The translations under genes were made by a program, and so were the position numbers. From contig NZ_JAKQZG010000003.1 of assembly GCF_024359545.1 (NCBI RefSeq), positions 1 to 64,000 on the forward strand: a stretch of 64,000 nucleotides of DNA, written 5' to 3'. Shown piece after piece: positions 17,874-23,760 of the stretch; position 1 is the first letter of the stretch; each line of letters begins with the position of its first letter. Under the pieces are notes generated by a model. That model ran no database searches. It worked only from the letters and a program-made list of their open reading frames with translations, and was not told the origin of the DNA. This DNA is from Jiella marina. Its GTDB lineage: Bacteria; Pseudomonadota; Alphaproteobacteria; Rhizobiales; Rhizobiaceae.

Positions 17874-18039
17874 AATAGATGAGCCGCAAATATTCCCAAA
17901 AAATGACAGTAGGCCCTATATCAATGCCTTAAAACTCATTGCCCTGGACATCGGCGAGGATGATGAATTTCTCTGCTATTTGCTGGGCATGGCAATTCAG
18001 TATCTGGAAGAGAGCGGCTCACCTACCTGCAATCATTAA
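17854..18039 (+). CDS. Small acidic protein (61 aa) of the peptide cassette
   Basis: A GTG start at 17854 with GGGAGG at the right distance, overlapping the dehydrogenase end by 20 bases, so the two are translationally coupled. The sequence has an acidic N-terminus (ENPIIEIDEPQIF), a helical stretch (INALKLIALDIG, then EFLCYLLGMAIQYLEE) and the tail SGSPTCNH. It could be a helper that presents the peptide to the dehydrogenase, an immunity factor, or a second precursor whose Ser/Thr/Cys tail is the modified part. I do not recognise a family. Confidence 0.6.
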   Translation: MENPIIEIDEPQIFPKNDSRPYINALKLIALDIGEDDEFLCYLLGMAIQYLEESGSPTCNH

Positions 18040-18180
18040 GAAAAGCATCCCTGCAAGAGATAAAATAGGAAATAATGGGCCGATACCGGACTGGCGGCTT
18101 TGGGGCGGTCGAGCAGAAAACCTGCCGTGCCGATCGCGGCCCTCGTAGGTCGTTGTCAGCGCCGCAAAGCGGTCGCTCGA

Positions 18181-18214
18181 TTTTGAAACAGAATACAGTG
18201 AAAGTGTTTCAAAA
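18181..18214 (+). repeat. Dispersed palindromic repeat, copy A
   Basis: TTTTGAAACA (18181-18190) and TGTTTCAAAA (18205-18214) are perfect 10-base inverted arms around a 14-base centre. The right part, 18201-18220, is identical in 19 of 20 bases to copy C read on the other strand. It lies 142 bases after the end of the peptide cassette. Confidence 0.8.
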
Positions 18215-18320
18215 ACGAGCATTCGAAAATCTGAGGTCGTTGGAAAGCCAGCGACCAGATCCAAACTCATTTGATAACGCGAAAACGCGCTATGATCGCT
18301 GCCTGACGCGAGGAAACATT

Positions 18321-19244
18321 ATGCCTGATTTTGAAAGCATTTGGCGCAGCGAATACGAGCGGAACCGCTATCTGCGAAACGCGCCCGATGAGTTTTTGGA
18401 TCAGCGCCTTAAGGGTATCTCGGCGAACCTCTGGTCTACTGATAAAGATGGAAATGTCACGCAACCGCGGCGGTCAGATGTCCGGCACGAACTTCTCAAG
18501 CTGGCGCACCACGTTATCTTGGAGAAGCTATCACGCGGTCTGCCGACACCATCGACATTTGAGGAGAAGGCCCTGCGGGATGCGGGCGTAGGCTCCTACG
18601 TCCCGCCGAAGTTGGCCTCACCCTTCATGGGCGGGCCGTCTGGGTTCGCGAAGTACGGAAAGCGCGACCACATAAAGGCGTCATTCGAGCGCGGCACGTT
18701 CCGGATCGCCGCAGCCAGCAGCTACCTTGATCCGTCCTTGAACCCTGCGCAGGCCGATCACGAGCTCGAACACACGGTCGTTACGCCGAACGAGCATTTG
18801 CTGATGAGGCTCTACGGAAAAGACGCGGCTGGAAACGAAGTTGAGATCCCCCACACGCCGCTTCAGCTCTTTCGATACATGCAGGTCCCCAATTTTTACG
18901 TCTGGTGCTGCGGCCTCTCGTACGACGCCCGCATGTTTTACGATTTCGAGGCTGAGGCACTCTTGATGATCCGGGACATGGAGGCGTTCACCGCCCGATT
19001 CATCGCGGCGGTCAAGGCGACCAAACCCGACCTCGCGTCACGGCACGGGCCATGCGCCTATTACGATCCGTACACAGTCACGCGCGAGCAGCTAACGCCG
19101 ATGTACAGTAAGAACCTGCGATATCTGTATCAGAACGAGTACCGCTTTACCTGGACGGCTCCGCCTGAAACGACAGACCTTCCCACGTTTTTTGTGGAAC
19201 TCGGGCCTTTGGCCGACATCGCAGAATTCTATGAACTAGCCTGA
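18321..19244 (+). CDS. Hypothetical protein, possibly DUF2971-like (307 aa)
   Basis: The start MPDFESIWRSEYERN at 18321 follows GAGGA; the frame further upstream runs through repeat copy A and is not coding. It is a soluble protein with no signal or membrane segment. The middle has FERGTFRIAAASSYLDPSLN followed by an acidic HELEH, and later FYVWCCGLSYDARMFYDF; the order resembles the layout of DUF2971-type proteins linked to abortive infection, but the match is weak. Its stop is 9 bases before repeat copy B. Possible defence cargo; function unknown. Confidence 0.6.
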   Translation: MPDFESIWRSEYERNRYLRNAPDEFLDQRLKGISANLWSTDKDGNVTQPRRSDVRHELLKLAHHVILEKLSRGLPTPSTFEEKALRDAGVGSYVPPKLASPFMGGPSGFAKYGKRDHIKASFERGTFRIAAASSYLDPSLNPAQADHELEHTVVTPNEHLLMRLYGKDAAGNEVEIPHTPLQLFRYMQVPNFYVWCCGLSYDARMFYDFEAEALLMIRDMEAFTARFIAAVKATKPDLASRHGPCAYYDPYTVTREQLTPMYSKNLRYLYQNEYRFTWTAPPETTDLPTFFVELGPLADIAEFYELA

Positions 19245-19253
19245 GCAGGCTGG

Positions 19254-19288
19254 CATCTGAAACAGAATTGACAATTCTGTTTCAGATG
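19254..19288. repeat. Dispersed palindromic repeat, copy B (perfect 35-base palindrome)
   Basis: CATCTGAAACAGAATTG and its exact reverse complement flank a single central A: 17-base arms with no mismatch. It contains the GAAACAGAAT core of copies A and D on both sides. It sits between the convergent genes at 18321-19244 and 19325-20101, so it may also serve as a two-way terminator. Confidence 0.85.
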
Positions 19289-19324
19289 GATGTCCTGCTT
19301 CTCGCGAAAGAGCTTTGGCTTCCC

Positions 19325-20101
19325 TTACCGCACGCAGAGCTTTTCCTCTTTCGTTTCGCTGATCCAGCAGGCGCGGTCACTCTCGCTCCGATAAAAACGC
19401 CCGTAATTTGCGAGTGCACGGCCATCACCATATTCTTGGATATTGGCGATGCCTGGCTGCTCGATCGTGAGCATGAGTTCGTAGGTATCATCCCGAATGA
19501 CCGAGAAACTGCCGTTCCCGGCGAACGGCACGAACGTGCAAGGGTAGGTTTCTGGCAAATCGACCAGACCGTTATCCCATTCGCATCGGGCACGCCTGCT
19601 GTGGGTGGCGGCCTGCGCAATTGCATATTCTTCAGGCGTAGTCGCGGCAGAGCTATTCATGTCAGGCTCGGCGGGGTGGTCGAAGGCCCCTGGCTGCGGA
19701 TAGTCGACATATGAGCAGAGATAGCCGTCATGAGCCCAGCCGGTGACAGGAAGATGCTTGAAGTCCTGCTTTCGGCCTTCCGACGTGAAACTGCGATGCG
19801 CATCCAAAACCCGCACCCAATGCCCACGTCGCTCGCGCGTATCAATCTCAACGATGGCCAAGCGTTTCAGCCGCCGTGCCTCGCCATGCTGTGAACCAGG
19901 TGCCGTGCGAATGGACAGATAACCATCGGGTCCGTTGACATTGCAGATCATGGCATAGGCCGGGCCTGCTGGATTAAGCGGCCAGGAAACGTCCCGCGAC
20001 AATCCGGTCAACTCGATTTGCCCGTAGTCGGCCGTTTCAGCAACTGCCTGTCCAGAGGCAAAAAGTCCCGAAATGAGAAGACCAATAATACGGTAGAACA
20101 T
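19325..20101 (-). CDS. Exported protein, SH3-like region, unknown function (258 aa)
   Basis: A signal peptide (MFYRIIGLLISGLFASGQAV with cleavage after AVA) precedes a Cys-containing mature protein. A segment at about 45-105 (YLSIRTAPGSQHGEA, then GHWVRVLDAHR) resembles a bacterial SH3 domain. A second part with CEWDNGLVDLPETYPC and SVIRDDTYELMLTIEQPG follows, and the protein ends at CWISETKEEKLCVR. Paired Cys residues suggest disulphides in the periplasm. The stop lies 36 bases from repeat copy B. It could be an envelope-stress or effector-immunity protein; I cannot name it. Confidence 0.6.
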   Translation of the reverse strand: MFYRIIGLLISGLFASGQAVAETADYGQIELTGLSRDVSWPLNPAGPAYAMICNVNGPDGYLSIRTAPGSQHGEARRLKRLAIVEIDTRERRGHWVRVLDAHRSFTSEGRKQDFKHLPVTGWAHDGYLCSYVDYPQPGAFDHPAEPDMNSSAATTPEEYAIAQAATHSRRARCEWDNGLVDLPETYPCTFVPFAGNGSFSVIRDDTYELMLTIEQPGIANIQEYGDGRALANYGRFYRSESDRACWISETKEEKLCVR

Positions 20102-20149
20102 AACATTCTTTCTGCTTCAAGCCGCCCATGTTAAGCGCTAGAATGAGAA

Positions 20150-20176
20150 GTCGCCTCAAAAATGACTTGAGGCGAC
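20150..20176 (-). terminator. Terminator hairpin after the crystallin-like gene
   Basis: Perfect 10-base arms GTCGCCTCAA and TTGAGGCGAC with a 7-base loop, starting 23 bases beyond the stop of the minus-strand gene at 20200. The following minus-strand sequence is T-rich (TTCTCATTC). It also separates that gene from the start of the next minus-strand gene at 20101. Confidence 0.65.
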
Positions 20177-20199
20177 CATGGCTCGTATAATTTAGGCGT

Positions 20200-20568
20200 T
20201 TACTGGCGACAAAGCACTACAGAGGCTTCATCATTAAAATCGGGCAACGACGCAACACCGCGATTACCTTGAACCGTCTTCGCAGCGCCGCTGCCGTTGT
20301 CATGCTGTTTGAGAATAGCAGTCGAGTTGTGATTGAGGCGGACCGAAGAAATCTTGTCGTTCCATCCGTCAACAACCCGAACATTCAAACCCTCGCAGCC
20401 CGCTGAGCTATCACCGGAAAGAACGGCGCATTCGCCATCCTGTAAGGCAAGGGCAGCGCCTCCCAGATCGTTGTGCTCGAAGAAGTCGCAGCCAGCTTGA
20501 GCAATGCCAGCCGTGCCAAAGAGAGCGGCAATAGCCAAAATTACGATTTTGAATCTTACAATTTTCAT
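20200..20568 (-). CDS. Exported beta/gamma-crystallin-like (inhibitor I36-type) protein
   Basis: 122 residues from ATG 20568, chosen because GGGAAGTG precedes it and it gives a clean signal peptide (VILAIAALFGTAGIAQA). The mature protein CDFFEHNDLGGAALALQDGE followed by WNDKISSVRL shows the Greek-key signature of the beta/gamma-crystallin and peptidase-inhibitor I36 fold. It ends with a Cys (VVLCRQ) that may pair with the first Cys. Likely a small periplasmic or secreted binding protein or inhibitor; the partner is unknown. A terminator hairpin follows. Confidence 0.65.
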   Translation of the reverse strand: MKIVRFKIVILAIAALFGTAGIAQAGCDFFEHNDLGGAALALQDGECAVLSGDSSAGCEGLNVRVVDGWNDKISSVRLNHNSTAILKQHDNGSGAAKTVQGNRGVASLPDFNDEASVVLCRQ

Positions 20569-20777
20569 GTTCACTTCCCTAGGGTTCATTTATGGCTTTA
20601 TTGCCAATTCATTGATAACACAGCGCTATGTGAACGGGAAATGAACAGGAAAAGGAAAATCTTTAGCTGGGGTAGCGCAGGGTATTAGTACGGGAATCGT
20701 CCAAATGACATAAAGTTCACGTCGCAGGATTGGAATCGGATCTAGGTAATAATTGGCAGTTTCGCTTCAAGGCGAAC

Positions 20778-20814
20778 GCTAGTTTTTGAAACACTTTTAT
20801 CAATTCTGTTCATG
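20778..20814 (-). repeat. Dispersed palindromic repeat, copy C (reverse orientation)
   Basis: Read on the minus strand it gives GAACAGAATTGAT, then AAAGTGTTTCAAAAACTAGC. The last 20 bases differ from copy A at one base. The orientation is opposite to copy A. It lies 21 bases beyond the stop of the minus-strand gene at 20836. Confidence 0.8.
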
Positions 20815-20835
20815 TACATCGAGGCGAATCCAAGC

Positions 20836-21327
20836 TCATACAGGATGACCGTTTATCGGGCTCGTGGCACAGTGGATGGAAATCTTTATCGCTCCGGCAA
20901 GAATTGCCGGAACCGCAAGAACCATCAGGACCGCTATCGAGCCGTCATCTGTGCGACCGACGAAGATCGCCACGAGGCTGAGAAAGATCGACAATAGAAT
21001 GACGATCCAGAGTCCTCGGGAGACCACGTCCGGTTGGTGCCGCAAGACCGGGTCAGGGTTTTTGGCGCGCGCCAGGGACACAACGTATCCGAAGGCGCGC
21101 ATGGCAATCCAGGCGAGCAGAAGCCACGCGATGTCATAAGCGAGAATGACACCGACTAAGAGCAAGGTAACGGAATCCGTTTCGCCGGTTCGCGGCGATA
21201 AATAGCCTGAGAGCGCAATCCAAGTGAACCAAAGAAGTGGCGGCAGGAGAGCAAGCAGCAGGAGCAGAAAGGCAAATGAGATGATCACACCGACCACCGT
21301 GCAACTGCGTCGCTTCAGTTTTCCCAC
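20836..21327 (-). CDS. Hypothetical membrane protein, four transmembrane segments (163 aa)
   Basis: Four hydrophobic segments at about 11-33, 52-76, 104-124 and 130-149 with basic residues on the N-terminal side (MGKLKRRS) predict an inner-membrane protein with both ends in the cytoplasm. There are no charged residues inside the membrane and no recognisable family motif. The stop lies next to repeat copy C, as with the other cargo genes of this stretch. Function unknown; small multi-pass proteins of islands are often immunity or abortive-infection components. Confidence 0.6.
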   Translation of the reverse strand: MGKLKRRSCTVVGVIISFAFLLLLLALLPPLLWFTWIALSGYLSPRTGETDSVTLLLVGVILAYDIAWLLLAWIAMRAFGYVVSLARAKNPDPVLRHQPDVVSRGLWIVILLSIFLSLVAIFVGRTDDGSIAVLMVLAVPAILAGAIKISIHCATSPINGHPV

Positions 21328-21590
21328 GTCGCGTCGTCTCTCCTAGGGCTGTGCAGACAATTTAAATCACGGCCTCACGTCTTACGACGTGATCGTCTTT
21401 GTTGGTTTTTCCAACGCTTGGCTCTGAACAATTTGCTAATTATGTCTCAGATCGTGGCCAGACCGGACTGCCACGCAGCTAGAAAATTTTGCAACCTAGA
21501 TTAAGCATAACACCAGTTACAGCTTTTATAGCGCTGCCATAATTTCGTATTCGCGCTGAAGGCAGCTACCTCGTTTCCGGCACCAAGAGC

Positions 21591-21728
21591 ATGCGCTCTC
21601 CAATGAATGACAACAACCCCATCGAAGCTCAGAGCCGGTCTTTCATCGGGCTCATTTGGATTGGAATTGCTGCACTCCTATCTCTGTTCTGGTTCGGTCT
21701 AGGAGAGCTAATTTTTCAGATATTTTGA
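21591..21728 (+). CDS. Small single-pass membrane protein ending in repeat copy D (45 aa)
   Basis: The reading starts at ATG 21591 (an in-frame ATG also lies at 21603). The product has a polar N-terminus (MNDNNPIEAQSRS), then one hydrophobic helix (FIGLIWIGIAALLSLFWF) and a short tail. Its TGA stop is inside the TTTTGAAACAGAAT of repeat copy D. There is no strong ribosome site, so expression is uncertain. The transmembrane helix and the exact abutment on the repeat are the reasons to list it. Confidence 0.4.
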   Translation: MRSPMNDNNPIEAQSRSFIGLIWIGIAALLSLFWFGLGELIFQIF

Positions 21729-21736
21729 AACAGAAT
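21723..21736 (+). repeat. Dispersed repeat, copy D (half)
   Basis: TTTTGAAACAGAAT is identical over 14 bases to the left part of copy A and in the same orientation; sequence to its right diverges. It lies between the 45-residue gene (plus) and the serine recombinase stop (minus, 21859). Confidence 0.7.
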
Positions 21737-21858
21737 CATTGTATTGGGTTGCGGCTCATCACCATTCCATAATGGGCCTTACGCACTTCTCATATCGGAA
21801 AGTCGGCTTTCAAGCGCGAGAAGGGTCCAACGGAACGACCGTCATGGGCGCTTTGCTG

Positions 21859-22434
21859 TCATTCAGTATTTATCGTATCTGCTATGTCTGGTCGGTATAG
21901 CGCACGTTTGAGAGACCACGGCGCGACCCCAAGTTCGGCTGCAAGACTCGCGGTCGTGGCTCCCTTCTTCAGTTTTCGTCTAGCCCTCGCAAGCTGCTCG
22001 GGCTTAATCTTTGGCGGTCTGCCGAGTCGCTTGCCGCGTCGGCGCGCTGCCTCCAAGCCTTCTTTGGTTCGCTGCGAAAGCGTCCGCCTTTCGAATTCCG
22101 CCAATGCCGAGACAATGGTATAGACGAACATCCCGGCCGGTGTGGTCGTGTCGATATTGAGATTGGCGATCTGAAACCCGATGCCGCGTTGGCGCAGTTT
22201 TTCGGCTTCCGTCAGAGCATCGACCACCGATCGAAACGCGCGGTCGAGGTCCCAGACGACGAACAGGTCGCCCGGTTGGAGGCGCCGGAGTGCCGCATCG
22301 AAAACGGGCCGCTGCTTGCTGACAGCCGACAAAGTTTCGATGTGAAGTTCGTCGCAGATATCCCGCAGCCCATCAATCTGACGATCCGGGCGCTGTTCGT
22401 TCGTCGACACACGAATGTATGCAATCTTTTTCAT
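21859..22434 (-). CDS. Serine recombinase (resolvase/invertase family)
   Basis: 191 residues. The catalytic domain starts IAYIRVSTNEQRPDRQIDGL with Ser10 as the nucleophile, and VVWDLDRAFRSVVDALTEAE holds catalytic Arg residues. The long E helix LAEFERRTLSQRTKEGLEAA leads into a C-terminal helix-turn-helix (about 145-185: ATTASLAAELGVAPWSLKRAL). The length is normal for small resolvases and DNA invertases. It is the only recombinase in the window and lies 122 bases from repeat copy D, so the palindromic repeats are candidate recombination sites for it. That link is inference. Confidence 0.9.
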   Translation of the reverse strand: MKKIAYIRVSTNEQRPDRQIDGLRDICDELHIETLSAVSKQRPVFDAALRRLQPGDLFVVWDLDRAFRSVVDALTEAEKLRQRGIGFQIANLNIDTTTPAGMFVYTIVSALAEFERRTLSQRTKEGLEAARRRGKRLGRPPKIKPEQLARARRKLKKGATTASLAAELGVAPWSLKRALYRPDIADTINTE

Positions 22435-22524
22435 CTAAATCAGTGATTTGAATATGCTGGATGACGCTGATCGCGCCACATAATCGACCCTTTCCGTGTT
22501 CCTCGCCCGTCACACCGGGCAAAC

Positions 22525-22539
22525 CCGCGAAATTCGCGG
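22525..22539. promoter_or_regulatory. Palindrome between recombinase and the next operon
   Basis: CCGCGAA-A-TTCGCGG is a perfect 7-base inverted repeat about 90 bases upstream of both the recombinase start and the plus-strand gene at 22612. It could be an operator for the divergent pair or part of a recombination site. Confidence 0.4.
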
Positions 22540-22611
22540 AAATCCTATTACTATCAAGATTATACATAAAGTCAGGGGCTGCTTGCAAATAATAAACAAA
22601 AACGGTCCTTT

Positions 22612-22968
22612 ATGTGGGGTTGTAATACCGCATCAGCCAAACAGAATATCAGCGCCGTTGCTGGCGCTATGCTTTTCATGAGCGGCGCGGCACAGGCCGA
22701 CACCGCGATGACTGCGGGCGTCGTTCTCGACAACATGCAATCCCGTGAATTGGGCGCCTATACCTCCGGAATCCTTGAAGGCTTGATGTACCACACCGCC
22801 TTGCAGGCGGGCGGCGAAAGCCCGCGCGTCCAATGCATGTACGACTGGTACTATGCGGACAATGAGAGGGCCGTTCGTCAGGTGATGTCGGCCTACTCGA
22901 ATTACCGCGACAAATACCCGGCTGCCATCATCTACGCCCTGATCAAGCGGGAATGCGGGGCGGAATGA
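22612..22968 (+). CDS. Hypothetical exported protein (118 aa)
   Basis: A hydrophobic region (AVAGAMLFMSGAAQA) ending in AQA looks like a signal peptide, so the true start could be ATG 22612 or a nearby alternative; no clear ribosome site decides it. The mature part has two Cys (VQCMYDWYY and KRECGAE) and a helical pattern with YTSGILEGLMYH, resembling small periplasmic proteins of the Rap1a/HdeA kind only in outline. It overlaps the next gene by ATGA, forming a two-gene unit that converges on the relaxase operon. Confidence 0.6.
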   Translation: MWGCNTASAKQNISAVAGAMLFMSGAAQADTAMTAGVVLDNMQSRELGAYTSGILEGLMYHTALQAGGESPRVQCMYDWYYADNERAVRQVMSAYSNYRDKYPAAIIYALIKRECGAE

Positions 22969-23696
22969 ACCTGAACGTTGCGACAAGTTGGAACAAGGCT
23001 CTGTCGGAGAGCGCCGAGTGGCACCGCCGGCAGGTGCAGTTTCGCCAGCAGCAGGAGAAACAACGCCGGAAGGAGGAAGCGTCCGACCGGCTGGACGATA
23101 CGCTGGATGCCATCAGCGCGGTCGTGCTGGCAACGGACGTGGAGATCGCCGAGTTCGAAGTTCAACTCGATACCTATGACACGGCTGTCGTCGAAGCGAT
23201 CGAAGAAAATCGCGTCGAACTCGACGCGGCCAAGGAGCGGCTCGACGACATGCTGGCGAAGGCCTACGTTATCGAAGACGGACGCCGGGTCTTCAAGACC
23301 GAAGACGGCACGCGGGTTTTCGATGAGTTCGGTGCCGAGCTTGATCCCAGCGTCCTCAGCCCCGACGAGATCGCCGACTTCCACACGAAATGGGAGCCTT
23401 ACAAAGCCCAGCTCGATAATTGGGAGAGCCTCGAAGCCGAGCGCAGCGAGCTGCTCGAATATCAAGAGAAGCTCGACGTCGCGCGTGAGAGACTCGGTGA
23501 GGACGGAATCAGCAAGGCCGACCTCGATCAGATGAAAGACGATCTGGATTTCGAGATGCCGGACGCGGTGAAACGCCACATGCCCGGTTATGAGGAGCCG
23601 CAGACTCCGAACCTGTCGGGAAGCTTCACCAAGTCCGTCGCTCCGGCAGCGGAAACGCCTATTCCGGCAAACCGCTTCGAGACGCTGAATCTCTGA
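22965..23696 (+). CDS. Coiled-coil hypothetical protein of the mobilization region (243 aa)
   Basis: The start MNLNVATSWNKAL at 22965 overlaps the previous stop by four bases and follows GGGGCGGA. The protein is highly charged and almost entirely helical: a long coiled coil at about 20-110 (RRQVQFRQQQEKQRRKEEA) and a second at about 150-205, with a Pro-rich tail. No membrane segment or enzyme motif is visible. It converges on the relaxase gene, 64 bases away, so it may be an accessory protein of transfer or entry exclusion; this is not established. Confidence 0.65.
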   Translation: MNLNVATSWNKALSESAEWHRRQVQFRQQQEKQRRKEEASDRLDDTLDAISAVVLATDVEIAEFEVQLDTYDTAVVEAIEENRVELDAAKERLDDMLAKAYVIEDGRRVFKTEDGTRVFDEFGAELDPSVLSPDEIADFHTKWEPYKAQLDNWESLEAERSELLEYQEKLDVARERLGEDGISKADLDQMKDDLDFEMPDAVKRHMPGYEEPQTPNLSGSFTKSVAPAAETPIPANRFETLNL

Positions 23697-23760
23697 TTGT
23701 AATCGGTCGCGTCGAGTACGGCGGCAGCAACCATCGTAGTCAGCACTCCCCTCAGCCTCT

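Noticed and set aside
18181-21736. Integron attC sites
   Set aside because: The repeats lack the RYYYAAC/GTTRRRY boxes and no tyrosine integrase of the IntI type is present; kept only as a cassette-like repeat family.
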